A DNA stretch of 64,000 bases from Pseudomonas sp. CC120222-01a (GCF_003097235.1 NZ_QEQQ01000012.1:109462-173461); one strand, 5' to 3'; shown: positions 33,761-42,863, counted from the first letter of the stretch. Translations and numbers: made by a program. The notes: generated from the sequence alone by a model not told the origin.

Positions 33761-34684
33761 TCAGGCTTGTGGGGGGGCTGCGAAGGGCACGTCCAGCGGC
33801 GCGGTGTCGAAATTGCGCAGCAGGTCGATGAGAATCTGCGTGGCCGGGCCCAGGGTCTTCTCTTTGCTCGAATAAAGGTAGAACAGTGGGTGGCGGCTGC
33901 CACCCTGATCGAGCGGCAATGGCTTCAGCACGCCGTCGTGCAGCTCCCGTTCGATCATGTGCCGTGGCAACCAGGCAAAGCCCAGGCCGCTGCCGACGAA
34001 GGTGGCGGCGGTGCCCAGGCTGCCGACCGTCCAGCGCTGCTCGGCGCCGAGCCAGCCGACATCACGGGGCTGGGCGCGGCCGGAGTCGCGGATCACCACC
34101 TGCAGCTGGCTTTCCAGGTCCTGGAAGGTGATCTCCCGGCCCAGGCGGTGCAGGCTGTGTTCCGGGTGGGCGACGGCGACGAACTCCACCGAACTCAGCT
34201 CGGTGCCCAGGTAGCCGCCGATGCTGTAGCTGCTGATGGCCAGGTCGGCGATGCCTTCGTGCATCACTTCCTCGACGCCCGACAGCACCTCTTCACGCAG
34301 GCGCACCCGGCAACCGCGGCTCTGTGGCATGAACGCAGCCAGGGCGCGCACCAGGCGGGCGCTGGGGTAGGCGGCATCGACCACCAGGCGCACCTCGGCC
34401 TCCCAGCCTTGCTCCATATGGTGCGCCAGGTCTTCCAGCTGGCTGGCCTGCTTGACCAGGTGCCGCGAACGGCGCAGCAGCACGTTGCCGGCCTCGGTCA
34501 GCACGGCCTTGCGGCCATCGATGCGCAGCAGCGGCACGCCCAGCTGCTCCTGCATGCGCGCCACGGTGTAGCTGACCGAAGACTGCGAACGGTGCAGGGC
34601 TTCGGCGGCCTGGGCAAACCCGCCATGGTCGACCACTGCTTGCAGGGTCCGCCATTGATCCAGGGTCACGCGCGGCGCTTTCAT
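33761..34684 (-). CDS. LysR family transcriptional regulator
   Basis: A 307-residue LTTR. The N-terminal winged helix has TLDQWRTLQAVVDHGGFAQAAEALHRSQSSVSY, followed by an effector domain (about 90-295). I start at ATG 34684 (MKAPRVTL); the open frame upstream is antisense to the neighbouring gene. Its divergent neighbour is the small periplasmic gene, with azoR after it, so it probably regulates one or both. ATCGATAG repeats before azoR are candidate sites. Confidence 0.85.
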   Translation of the reverse strand: MKAPRVTLDQWRTLQAVVDHGGFAQAAEALHRSQSSVSYTVARMQEQLGVPLLRIDGRKAVLTEAGNVLLRRSRHLVKQASQLEDLAHHMEQGWEAEVRLVVDAAYPSARLVRALAAFMPQSRGCRVRLREEVLSGVEEVMHEGIADLAISSYSIGGYLGTELSSVEFVAVAHPEHSLHRLGREITFQDLESQLQVVIRDSGRAQPRDVGWLGAEQRWTVGSLGTAATFVGSGLGFAWLPRHMIERELHDGVLKPLPLDQGGSRHPLFYLYSSKEKTLGPATQILIDLLRNFDTAPLDVPFAAPPQA

Positions 34685-34732
34685 GTTTGGCTCCTGTTGT
34701 CCTAAGCTGCGCTCTTTCAAGGAGAGCGCCCC

Positions 34733-35047
34733 ATGAAGAAATGTTGTGCGGCAATTCTGATGTGCCTGCCCCTTGGGGCCATGGCTTACCCCATCGACGT
34801 GGAGAAGGAACTGACCGGGGTCAAGCTGGACTACACCACCTATGACACGGCCTACGACATCGGGTCCATTACCCTGAACAACTATGGGCAAGTGCCGGCA
34901 GCCTGCAAGGTGACCTTCCGCAACGGGCCCGAGGCACCGCGGGTGCGTCGGGTCAACGTACCGGCTGGCAAGCGTGTCGATGTGACGGCCAATTTCAATC
35001 GGCAGATCATCAAGCTGCGCATCGCGCTGGACTGCAAAGCGCAATAA
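34733..35047 (+). CDS. small periplasmic protein, 104 aa
   Basis: A signal peptide (MKKCCAAILMCLPLGAMA) precedes a beta-rich mature domain of about 86 residues with ITLNNYGQVPAACKVTFRNGPEAP and a C-terminal cysteine that could pair with the internal one. I believe homologues are common in Pseudomonas next to azoR. Sometimes they carry a misleading phosphoglycerate-kinase label, which nothing here supports. AAGGAGAG lies upstream. Function unknown. Confidence 0.75.
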   Translation: MKKCCAAILMCLPLGAMAYPIDVEKELTGVKLDYTTYDTAYDIGSITLNNYGQVPAACKVTFRNGPEAPRVRRVNVPAGKRVDVTANFNRQIIKLRIALDCKAQ

Positions 35048-35056
35048 AACGGATTA

Positions 35057-35098
35057 ATCGATAGATTGAACCCACTTTTTACGCTTTTTTATCGATAG
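35057..35098. promoter_or_regulatory. ATCGATAG repeats upstream of azoR
   Basis: ATCGATAG occurs at 35057-35064 and 35091-35098 in the same orientation, with similar flanks (AATCGATAGATTGAACC and TATCGATAGGTCAAGCC). They are 34 bp apart and 60-100 bp before the azoR start. They are candidate binding sites for the adjacent LysR regulator. This is inference from location. Confidence 0.5.
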
Positions 35099-35157
35099 GT
35101 CAAGCCTTAATCTCACCTCCATCGAATCGCAACCCTTTATGCCGATGGAGGCACCCC

Positions 35158-35757
35158 ATGTCCCGCGTACTGATCATCGAAAGCAGCGCCCGCCAGCAGG
35201 ATTCCGTTTCCCGTCAACTGACCCGTGACTTCATCCAGCAGTGGCAGGCCGCGCACCCGGCTGACCAGATCACCGTACGCGACCTGGCGGTTAACCCGGT
35301 GCCACACCTGGATGCCAACCTGCTCGGTGGCTGGATGAAGCCTGAAGAACAGCGCAGCGCCGCCGAACTGGAGGCCCTGGCCCGTTCCAACGAGCTGACC
35401 GATGAAGTGCTGGCTGCCGACGTGCTGGTGATGGCCGCGCCGATGTACAACTTCACCATCCCCAGCACCCTCAAGGCCTGGCTGGACCACGTGCTGCGCG
35501 CCGGCATCACCTTCAAGTACACCCCGACCGGCCCGCAAGGCCTGCTCACCGGCAAGCGCGCCATCGTCCTGACTGCCCGTGGCGGCATCCATGCCGGTGC
35601 CACCAGCGACCATCAGGAACCGTACCTGCGCCAGGTGATGGCCTTCATCGGTATTCACGATGTCGACTTCATCCATGCCGAAGGCCTGAACATGAGTGGC
35701 GAGTTCCACGAGAAGGGCCTGAACCAGGCCAAGGCCAAGCTGGCCGCGGTGGCCTGA
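35158..35757 (+). CDS. azoR: FMN-dependent NADH-azoreductase
   Basis: A 199-residue flavodoxin-like quinone reductase. It has the N-terminal loop IIESSARQQDSVSRQL (FMN phosphate binding), APMYNFTIPSTLKAWLDHVLRAG at about 96-118 and LTARGGIHAG near 140. It reduces quinones and azo dyes with NADH and helps resist thiol-reactive stress. GGAGG precedes the ATG. A good terminator follows. Regulation by the LysR gene upstream is likely by position. Confidence 0.92.
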   Translation: MSRVLIIESSARQQDSVSRQLTRDFIQQWQAAHPADQITVRDLAVNPVPHLDANLLGGWMKPEEQRSAAELEALARSNELTDEVLAADVLVMAAPMYNFTIPSTLKAWLDHVLRAGITFKYTPTGPQGLLTGKRAIVLTARGGIHAGATSDHQEPYLRQVMAFIGIHDVDFIHAEGLNMSGEFHEKGLNQAKAKLAAVA

Positions 35758-35810
35758 GCTTCAACGAATTCCCATCCCTGACACCTGTTGTAGCTCCTTT
35801 GGGTGTACCT

Positions 35811-35836
35811 GCCCGGCCTGATGGCCGGGCTTTTTT
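35811..35836 (+). terminator. Rho-independent terminator of azoR
   Basis: GCCCGGCC-TGAT-GGCCGGGC hairpin followed by six T residues. Confidence 0.92.
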
Positions 35837-35868
35837 ATGCCTGGCACACGCGATCTGCTTTTGCTTTA

Positions 35869-35984
35869 TGTGGGAGCGGCCTTGTGTCGCGAAAGGGGTG
35901 CGAAGCGCCCCCAGGATCTCAGCGCAGTTGCACATATTGTTGGGGCTGCTCTGCAGCCCTTTCGCGACACAAGGCCGCTCCCAC
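35869..35984. repeat. second-family REP-like inverted pair, copy 2
   Basis: Same arms as at 30350: TGTGGGAGCGGCCTTGTGTC with its complement about 60 bp later, and inner CGCGAAAGG. The centre differs between copies, so the arms rather than the loop are conserved. Confidence 0.85.
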
Positions 35985-36078
35985 AAAGACCGAGTATCCA
36001 GCCACCCCACATTCCTCATGGTTGAATACACGCGCCGCAACCCGCTAAGGTCGCGCCCTTGATCCACGAGAGGCAACC

Positions 36079-36954
36079 ATGGGCTACCTGATAATCGTCG
36101 CGCTGATCCAGGCGTTCTCCTTCAACGTGATCGGCGAATACCTGGCCGGCCACGTCGACAGCTACTTCGCCGTGCTCGCCCGTGTGGTGCTGGCCGGCCT
36201 GGTTTTCCTGCCGCTGACCCGCTGGCGCCAGGTGGAGCCGCGCTTCCTGCGCTCGATGCTGCTGATCGGCGCGCTGCAATACGGCATCACCTATGTCTGC
36301 CTGTACCTGAGCTTCCGCGTGCTGACCGTGCCGGAAGTGCTGCTGTTCACCATCCTCACGCCGTTGCACGTGACTTTGATCGAAGATGCCCTGAATCGCC
36401 GCTTCAACCCCTGGGCGCTGCTCGCGGCCCTGGTGGCCGTGGCGGGGGCGGGGGTGATCCGCTTCGACAGCATCAGCGGCGACTTCTTCATCGGCTTCCT
36501 GCTGCTGCAACTGGCCAACTTCACCTACGCCGCCGGCCAGGTGCTGTACCGCCACTTGGTCGCCCGTAACCCTAGCGACCTGCCGCACTACAAGCGTTTC
36601 GGCTATTTCTACCTGGGCGCGCTGATCGTGGTGTTGCCGGCGTTCCTGATGTTCGGCAATGCCCAGCACCTGCCGACCACCAACGTGCAGTGGTTGGTGC
36701 TGCTGTTCCTCGGCCTGTGCCCGACGGCCCTGGGCCTGTACTGGTGGAACAAGGGCGCGTGCCTGGTCTCCGGCGGCACGCTGGCGGTGATGAACAACCT
36801 GCATGTGCCGGTGGGGCTGCTGCTGAACCTGCTGATCTGGAACCGCGATGAGCCGCTTGGCCGGTTGTTGCTCGGTGGCGCGATCATCCTGGCATCGGTA
36901 TGGCTGAGCCGCCTGGGTAGCCGTGCGCAGGCGCCTGTGACAGGCAAGGCCTGA
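36079..36954 (+). CDS. DMT superfamily (EamA) transporter
   Basis: A 291-residue protein with about ten membrane helices in two EamA halves; the second half contains FIGFLLLQLANFTYAAGQVLYRHLV. It resembles the carboxylate/amino acid/amine transporter group. It is followed after one base by an AEC transporter gene, so the two form an operon. The last 46 bases of its coding end reappear, diverged, as a remnant at 37927 after the AEC gene. Confidence 0.83.
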   Translation: MGYLIIVALIQAFSFNVIGEYLAGHVDSYFAVLARVVLAGLVFLPLTRWRQVEPRFLRSMLLIGALQYGITYVCLYLSFRVLTVPEVLLFTILTPLHVTLIEDALNRRFNPWALLAALVAVAGAGVIRFDSISGDFFIGFLLLQLANFTYAAGQVLYRHLVARNPSDLPHYKRFGYFYLGALIVVLPAFLMFGNAQHLPTTNVQWLVLLFLGLCPTALGLYWWNKGACLVSGGTLAVMNNLHVPVGLLLNLLIWNRDEPLGRLLLGGAIILASVWLSRLGSRAQAPVTGKA

Positions 36955-36955
36955 C

Positions 36956-37891
36956 ATGCACACCATCTTCGTCATTGTCGCGCCGATCTTCGCCCTGATC
37001 CTGGTCGGCTTTCTGTGCCGCAAGACCAACAAGCTGGGCGACAAGGCCGCCGCCGAGATCAACAAGATGGTGGTCTGGCTGTGCCTGCCAGCGCTGCTGT
37101 TCAAGGTCACTGCCACGGCGACCTGGAGCGAGATTTGGCACCCGGGGTTCATCGTCGCCTTCGGCGCCGGAGCACTGGCGATGTTCGTCGTGACCCTGGC
37201 CTGGCGCCTGTACAGCGGCCACGGCCTGGTGGCGGCGAGCATCGACGGGCTCAGTGCGGGCTATGCCAATACCGGCTATATCGGTATCCCACTGTGCCTG
37301 CTGCTGTTCGGCCAGCCGGGGCTGCAACCGGCGCTGATCTCGTCGCTGATCGTGGTCTGCCTGGTGTTCGCGATTTCCCTGACGCTGATCGAGATCGGCC
37401 TGCAGGAAGAGCGGCAGATCGGCCGTGCGATGCTGCTGGTGAGCAAGGCCCTGGCGAAGAACCCGCTGGTGATTTCGCCGCTGGCGGGAGCGGGCTGGGC
37501 CATTGGCGGCCTGGGGTTGGCCGAGCCGGTGATGCATTTTCTCGACATGCTGGCGCTGGCGACCACGCCTTGCGCATTGATCTCGCTGGGGGCGTTCCTG
37601 GCCGAGAAGCGTACTGGTTCGCAGGCCAGCCCGTGGCCGCTGGTGGCGTTGAAGCTGGTTGGGCAGCCGGCGCTGACCTGGGTATTGGCGTTCAAGGTGT
37701 TCAGCCTGCCGACCATGTGGGCGGCGTCGGCGGTGTTGCTGGCGGCGCTGCCGACCGGTACCGGGCCGTTCATGCTGGCGGAGTACTACAGCCGCGAGGC
37801 GGGGTTGATTTCGCGGACGATCCTGTTGTCGACCGTGGCCTCATTGGTGACCTTGACCGGGCTGTTGTACCTGCTGGGGTATGCGGGGTAG
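36956..37891 (+). CDS. AEC family (auxin efflux carrier-like) transporter
   Basis: A 311-residue protein with ten predicted helices in the 5+5 arrangement, typical of AEC carriers. An N-terminal helix (IFALILVGFLCRKTN) and the crossover motif SAGYANTGYIGIPLCLLLFG near residue 98 are visible. AEC members export organic acids or similar anions. It starts one base after the DMT stop codon, so translation is probably coupled. Substrate unknown. Confidence 0.85.
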   Translation: MHTIFVIVAPIFALILVGFLCRKTNKLGDKAAAEINKMVVWLCLPALLFKVTATATWSEIWHPGFIVAFGAGALAMFVVTLAWRLYSGHGLVAASIDGLSAGYANTGYIGIPLCLLLFGQPGLQPALISSLIVVCLVFAISLTLIEIGLQEERQIGRAMLLVSKALAKNPLVISPLAGAGWAIGGLGLAEPVMHFLDMLALATTPCALISLGAFLAEKRTGSQASPWPLVALKLVGQPALTWVLAFKVFSLPTMWAASAVLLAALPTGTGPFMLAEYYSREAGLISRTILLSTVASLVTLTGLLYLLGYAG

Positions 37892-37926
37892 CTACCGGCC
37901 TCTTCGAGGAGCAAGCCCACAATGAC

Positions 37927-38004
37927 GGGGCGCTGATCCTGGCGTCGGTGTGGATGAGCCGCCTGTGTAGCCTGACGTTATCAAGCAAGGCATGGCGCAG
38001 CTAG
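37927..38004 (+). pseudogene. remnant of a second DMT/EamA gene (3' end only)
   Basis: The 46 bases at 37927-37972 match the coding end of the DMT gene (36877-36922) at 39 positions, in the same frame (GALILASVWMSRL against GAIILASVWLSRL). The frame then runs to a TAG at 38002-38004. Upstream sequence is a degenerate REP, so only the tail of a former tandem paralogue survives. I see no start codon or earlier helices. Confidence 0.6.
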
Positions 38005-38082
38005 CTAAGACGCGTTCGTTAATGAACCCAAACCTGGCCGGCGGCTACCCGATAATCATGAAAACAAAATCGGGAGACCGGC

Positions 38083-39444
38083 GTGAAGCTAGAAACGCGA
38101 AGTATCGAATTCGTCCCACACGCTGAGCGTTATGGCACGCCTAAACGGTTGTTCACCATCTGGTTCAGCTCCAACTTCCAGATTACCGCACTGATGGTCG
38201 GCACCCTGGGCGTTGCGTCGGGGCTGAGTTTTGCCTGGACCCTGCTGGGCCTGTTGGTCGGCAACCTGATCGGCACCGTGTTCATGGCCGCGCACTCTGC
38301 CCAAGGGCCGCACCTGGGCGTGCCGCAAATGATTCAGAGCCGGGCCCAGTTCGGTGTCCATGGCGCGGCGCTGCCTTTGTTGGTGATGGTCACGGCCGCT
38401 GTACTGTTCCTTGCTGCCAGCGGCGTGCTGATGCGTAACGCCGTGCAGGCACTGCTGCCCATGAGCGACGACCAGGCCATCGTGGTCGTCGGCGTGCTGA
38501 CCTTCATCATCGGCTTTGTCGGTTACGAACTGATCCACCGCCTGGGGGCGTGGATGAGCCTGCTGTCCACGCTGGTGTTTGCCGGCGCACTGGTGCTGAT
38601 CCTGCTGCACCCCGGTGACACGGCAGGCACCACGGCAGTGACGACGGGCTTTTCATTCACCGCCTTCAACCTGATCGTGGCCCAGGCCGCCTCCTGGACG
38701 TTGGGCTATGGGCCCTATGTGGCGGATTACTCGCGCTACCTGCCGGCCAACGTCAACCCACGCGCCACGTTCTGGGCCACCTATTGCGGTTGCGCGCTGG
38801 GCTCCTTCGCCATGATGGCGCTGGGCGCGCTGGTGGCTGTGCAATTACCCTCGGCACTGGGGCATGACCCTGCGACGGCAATTGCCGGGTTGTTTGGCCC
38901 TTGGGCACCGTTGGCACTGGCCGTGATTGCGCTGGGGGTGATCCAGTACAACGTCTTGTGCCTCTATAGCGCCTACATGTCATCGGTCACGATCTTTGGT
39001 GCCTTCAAGACCATCAGGCGCGTGACTGCGACGGCCAAGGCGCTGGTGATGGCGGGCCTGACTGCCGCGGCAACGCTGATTGCCATCGCTACCCAACACA
39101 ATTTCGATACGTTCTTTGCCGACATCCTGATCGGCCAGCTGTACCTGTTGATCCCCTGGAGTGCGATCAACCTGGTGGATTACTACTGGGTGTGCCGGGG
39201 GCAGTATGACGTGGGGGCGCTGTACGATGCCAAGGGCCGTTACGGCTGCTTCAATCGTCGAAGCCTGGCGGTGTATGCCGTGGCAATCATCGGCATCATC
39301 CCGTTCATGAAGCTGTCGTTCTACACGGGCTTCGTGGCCGAGTGGCTGGGGGCGGATATCAGCTGGGCGATGGGCTTGATCCTGGCCGGTGCGCTGTACA
39401 GCATGGTCAACGCCCGGGAAAGCAAAGCGCTTTTGGCAAACTAG
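38083..39444 (+). CDS. NCS1 family purine/cytosine permease
   Basis: A 453-residue protein with about twelve membrane helices, starting at GTG 38083 (GGGAG upstream). It has the N-terminal NCS1 landmarks (FTIWFSSNFQITALMVGTLG, GPHLGVPQMIQSRAQFGVHGA) and the LGYGPYVADYSRYLP segment near residue 205. It imports a nucleobase, allantoin-like compound, hydantoin or thiamine-like solute; the exact substrate is not determinable. No catabolic partner gene is adjacent. Confidence 0.85.
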   Translation: MKLETRSIEFVPHAERYGTPKRLFTIWFSSNFQITALMVGTLGVASGLSFAWTLLGLLVGNLIGTVFMAAHSAQGPHLGVPQMIQSRAQFGVHGAALPLLVMVTAAVLFLAASGVLMRNAVQALLPMSDDQAIVVVGVLTFIIGFVGYELIHRLGAWMSLLSTLVFAGALVLILLHPGDTAGTTAVTTGFSFTAFNLIVAQAASWTLGYGPYVADYSRYLPANVNPRATFWATYCGCALGSFAMMALGALVAVQLPSALGHDPATAIAGLFGPWAPLALAVIALGVIQYNVLCLYSAYMSSVTIFGAFKTIRRVTATAKALVMAGLTAAATLIAIATQHNFDTFFADILIGQLYLLIPWSAINLVDYYWVCRGQYDVGALYDAKGRYGCFNRRSLAVYAVAIIGIIPFMKLSFYTGFVAEWLGADISWAMGLILAGALYSMVNARESKALLAN

Positions 39445-39493
39445 GCAACTGACTCGGCCCTGAGATGGGAAGGGGCTGTAACGCCCCGTAAGC

Positions 39494-40795
39494 TCAAACC
39501 TCGTTCATTTCTTCAAGGCGACGCGGCATCGGCTCGGGTGCCGGGCGCCCCGCCAGCCCTATGCGCATGTCATTGCCACTCGGCTGCTGATACAGACTCA
39601 AGCCAAACTCCGGCAACACCGCCAGCAGATAATCGAAGATATCCCCCTGAATCCGCTCGTACTCCGCCCACAACGTGGTGGTGGTAAAGCAGTAGATCTC
39701 CAGCGGCACACCTTCGGCCGTGGTTTGCATCTGCCGCACCATGCAGGTCATGTTCGGGTGCACGTTCGGGTGGTTCCTCAGGTAAGCCAGAGCAAACGCC
39801 CGGAACGTGCCGATATTGGTCAGCTTGCGGCGGTTGGCCGACAGTTCGGGCACGGGCCCCAGCGCCTCGTTCCAGGCCAGCAGTTCCTGGCGCTTGCTGG
39901 CCAGGTAGTCGCCAAGCAGGCTCACCTGAGTGAGGCGCTGCTCTTCGTCCGGGGTGAGAAAGCGTACACCCGCAGCGTCAATGAACAGACTGCGCTTGAT
40001 CCGCCGCCCGCCCGACTGCTGCATGCCGCGGTAGTTGCGGAACGACTCGCTCATCAGGCGCCAGGTGGGGATGGAAACGATGGTCTTATCAAAGTTCTGC
40101 ACTTTTACGGTGTGCAGGGTGATATCGACCACATCGCCATCGGCACCCACCTGCGGCATTTCGATCCAGTCCCCGACGTGCAGCATGTCATTGCTGGTCA
40201 GCTGCACACTGGCGACGAACGACAGCAGGGTGTCCTTGTACACCAACAGCAGCACCGCCGACATCGCACCCAGGCCCGACAGCAGCAACAGCGGCGAGCG
40301 GTCGATCAGGGTGGCGACGATGACGATCGAGGCGAAGATCCACAGCATCATCTTGGCCAGTTGCACGTAGCCCTTGATCGAGCGGGTGCGGGCGTGTTCG
40401 GTGCGGGCGTAGATGTCCAGCAAGGCATCGAGCAGGCACGACAGGGCCATGGTCATGAACAGCAGGGTGAAGGCCAGGGCGAGGTTGCCAAGGAAGTGCT
40501 GGCTGGTGTCGGACAGCTCCGGCACCAGTTTCAGGCCGAACTGGATGACCAGTGACGGGATGGTCTGGGCGAGGCGATGGAAGACTTTGTTGTGGCGCAG
40601 GTCGTCCAGCCACTTCAGTGCCGCCTGCCGGGCCAGCAGGCGGGCGCTGTGCAGCACCAGGAAGCGCGCCAGGCGCCCGAGCACCAGGGAAATCAGCAGC
40701 AGCACCGCCAGGCCGATAGCGGCGTGCAGCAGTGGATGTTGGTCGAGGGTGCCCCACAGGTCGAGGCTGTCACGCCAGATGCGTTGGATGTCCAT
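39494..40795 (-). CDS. MscS-like mechanosensitive channel (YbdG type)
   Basis: A 433-residue protein. N-terminal helices at about 20-175, then the pore helix region (LLLSGLGAMSAVLLLVYKDTLLSFVASVQL) and the beta domain (DWIEMPQVGADGDVVDITLHTVKVQNFDKTIVSIP). Length and the C-terminal insertion match E. coli YbdG/MscM-like channels, which release solutes under osmotic downshock. Monocistronic and convergent with the permease; a GC-rich short stem (GGGGC/GCCCC) lies between the two stop codons. Confidence 0.87.
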   Translation of the reverse strand: MDIQRIWRDSLDLWGTLDQHPLLHAAIGLAVLLLISLVLGRLARFLVLHSARLLARQAALKWLDDLRHNKVFHRLAQTIPSLVIQFGLKLVPELSDTSQHFLGNLALAFTLLFMTMALSCLLDALLDIYARTEHARTRSIKGYVQLAKMMLWIFASIVIVATLIDRSPLLLLSGLGAMSAVLLLVYKDTLLSFVASVQLTSNDMLHVGDWIEMPQVGADGDVVDITLHTVKVQNFDKTIVSIPTWRLMSESFRNYRGMQQSGGRRIKRSLFIDAAGVRFLTPDEEQRLTQVSLLGDYLASKRQELLAWNEALGPVPELSANRRKLTNIGTFRAFALAYLRNHPNVHPNMTCMVRQMQTTAEGVPLEIYCFTTTTLWAEYERIQGDIFDYLLAVLPEFGLSLYQQPSGNDMRIGLAGRPAPEPMPRRLEEMNEV

Positions 40796-40939
40796 AAGCT
40801 TGAAACCAGTCTTTTACAGCGAAACGAAGCGCTATTAGAGCGCGGAAGCCGACCAAGTTGCTAAAAGAAATTCGGCTAAAACGGCAGAAAACGTTACCCT
40901 ATGCAACTGAATTTCCCGCACTTGCCTGAGGTTACCTCC

Positions 40940-42262
40940 GTGTTCTCCCAATTCGCCCTGCATGAACGCCTGCTTAAAGCCGTGGCCGAGCTTAAATTTG
41001 TCGAGCCAACCCCGGTGCAGGCCGCGGCCATCCCCCTGGCCCTGCAAGGGCGAGACCTGCGTGTGACCGCGCAGACAGGCAGCGGCAAGACCGCCGCGTT
41101 CGTCCTGCCGCTGCTCAACCGCCTGGTTGACCTGAAGGGCGGGCGCGTCGAGATCCGCTCGCTGATCCTGCTGCCGACCCGCGAGCTGGCCCAGCAGACC
41201 CTCAAGCAAGTGCAGCTGTTCTCGCAGTTCACCTACATCAAGGCCGGCCTGGTCACCGGCGGTGAAGACTTCAAGGAACAGGCCGCCATGCTGCGCAAGG
41301 TGCCGGACGTGCTGATCGGCACCCCAGGCCGCCTGCTCGAGCATCTGAACGCCGGCAACCTCGACCTGTCCCACGTGCAGGTGATGATCCTCGACGAAGC
41401 CGACCGCATGCTCGACATGGGCTTCGCTGAAGACATGGAGCGCCTGTGCAAGGAGTGCGAGAACCGCGAGCAGACCCTGCTGTTCTCGGCCACCACTGGC
41501 GGCGCGGCCCTGCGCGACATCATCGGCAAGGTCCTGAAAGACCCTGAGCACCTGATGCTCAACAGCGTCTCGCAGTTGGCCGAAGGTACCCGCCAGCAGA
41601 TCATCACCGCCGACCACGACCAGCACAAGGAAGCCATCGTCCAGTGGCTGCTGGCCAACGAGACCTTCGACAAGGCGATCATCTTCACCAACACCCGCGC
41701 CCTGGCCGACCGTATCTACGGCCACCTGGTGGCCAAGGACGTGAAAGCCTTCGTGCTGCACGGCGAAAAGGACCAGAAGGACCGCAAGCTGGCCATCGAG
41801 CGCTTCAAGCAGGGCAGCTCCAAGGTGCTGGTGGCCACCGACGTGGCGGCTCGTGGCCTGGACATCGACGGCCTGGACCTGGTGATCAACTTCGACATGC
41901 CACGCAGCGGCGACGAGTACGTGCACCGTGTGGGCCGTACTGGCCGTGCCGGTGGCGAAGGCCTGGCGATCTCGCTGATCACCCACAATGACTGGAACCT
42001 GATGTCCAGCATCGAGCGCTACCTCAAGCAGCAGTTCGAGCGCCGGGTGATCAAGGAAGTGAAGGGCACCTACAGCGGGCCGAAGAAGGTCAAGGCCTCG
42101 GGCAAGGCGGTGGGTGCCAAGAAGAAGAAGGTCGACAAGAAGACTGGCGAGAAGAAGGCCGCTGCCAAGCGCAAGCCGACCGCCAAGCCACGGCCGAACG
42201 CGCCGCTGGCCAGCTCCGATGGCCTGGCGCCGCTGAAGAAGCGCAAGCCGGCTGCTGAGTAG
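40940..42262 (+). CDS. DEAD-box ATP-dependent RNA helicase
   Basis: About 440 residues. Q motif (KFVEPTPVQAAAIP), Walker A AQTGSGKT near 45, DEAD in VMILDEADRMLDMG near 155, SATT near 185, and HRVGRTGRAG near 340. The C-terminus is a lysine-rich tail typical of RNA binding. I choose GTG 40940 because GAGG lies eight bases before it and the family alignment begins FSQFALHERLL. The ATG at 40901 has no ribosome site. It resembles the RhlE/SrmB group; the exact orthologue is uncertain. Confidence 0.85.
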   Translation: MFSQFALHERLLKAVAELKFVEPTPVQAAAIPLALQGRDLRVTAQTGSGKTAAFVLPLLNRLVDLKGGRVEIRSLILLPTRELAQQTLKQVQLFSQFTYIKAGLVTGGEDFKEQAAMLRKVPDVLIGTPGRLLEHLNAGNLDLSHVQVMILDEADRMLDMGFAEDMERLCKECENREQTLLFSATTGGAALRDIIGKVLKDPEHLMLNSVSQLAEGTRQQIITADHDQHKEAIVQWLLANETFDKAIIFTNTRALADRIYGHLVAKDVKAFVLHGEKDQKDRKLAIERFKQGSSKVLVATDVAARGLDIDGLDLVINFDMPRSGDEYVHRVGRTGRAGGEGLAISLITHNDWNLMSSIERYLKQQFERRVIKEVKGTYSGPKKVKASGKAVGAKKKKVDKKTGEKKAAAKRKPTAKPRPNAPLASSDGLAPLKKRKPAAE

Positions 42263-42291
42263 GCTATTGCTTCTCAGGCCCACGCGCTCAG

Positions 42292-42408
42292 TGTGGGAGC
42301 GGCCTTGCGTCGCGAAAGGGCCGCAAAGCGGCCCCAGGCAATCTCGACTTGACGCATCAATCCGGAGGCTGCTCTGCAGCCCTTTCGCGACGCAAGGCCG
42401 CTCCCACA
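42292..42408. repeat. second-family REP-like inverted pair, copy 3
   Basis: Arms TGTGGGAGCGGCCTTGCGTCG with a full complement 60 bp on; one base differs from the other copies (GTGTCG to GCGTCG) but in both arms, so pairing is preserved. This compensatory change supports selection or pairwise conversion of the hairpin. Confidence 0.85.
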
Positions 42409-42434
42409 ATTACCGCGTCTGAGGGTAGAGCGAT

Positions 42435-42707
42435 TTAATCAGCCTTTTTCTCCGCTTCTTTCAACTCCTTGATCCGCTTGTCGATCAGTTGACATTTATC
42501 AGGCAAATCCTTGCTCGCCGTCCCCAGCTCCATCCCCTGGAGCTCATCATTGATCTCCTTGGCCTTCTGCGGGTTCTGCTCGGTCAACTGACTGACCAGC
42601 CCGGCCAGCTCCTCACGTTTCTGTGTAGCCTCCTCCGGCGTGCAAGCCCAGGCGGGCAGGGCGCAGCACAGGGCGGTGGCACAGGCGATGCGCAGCAGCG
42701 GTTTCAT
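42435..42707 (-). CDS. small periplasmic helical protein, 90 aa
   Basis: A signal peptide (MKPLLRIACATALCCALPAWA) precedes a charged helical domain (EEATQKREELAGLVSQLTEQNPQKAKEIND) that could be a coiled coil, with two cysteines. GGAGG lies 8 bases before the ATG. The long frame upstream of this start is antisense to the SDR gene and not real. Function unknown. Confidence 0.7.
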   Translation of the reverse strand: MKPLLRIACATALCCALPAWACTPEEATQKREELAGLVSQLTEQNPQKAKEINDELQGMELGTASKDLPDKCQLIDKRIKELKEAEKKAD

Positions 42708-42863
42708 CCTTTCTACCTCCGGCGGTATTGATGCCCGGTGGAGGCACGCGCGCGGCGGTTGGTTCAGCGCCTGCGACCGGCGGCTATACCCCTGGGTATA
42801 TTTACCGCAGCCATCCTCGGCTCTAGTTTGAGGCCACAACCACAACAACCGAGGAACACACCC

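Noticed and set aside
34686..35044. 120-codon N-terminal extension of the LysR gene
   Set aside because: It is antisense to the small periplasmic gene and lacks any LysR feature. The ATG at 34684 gives the standard length.
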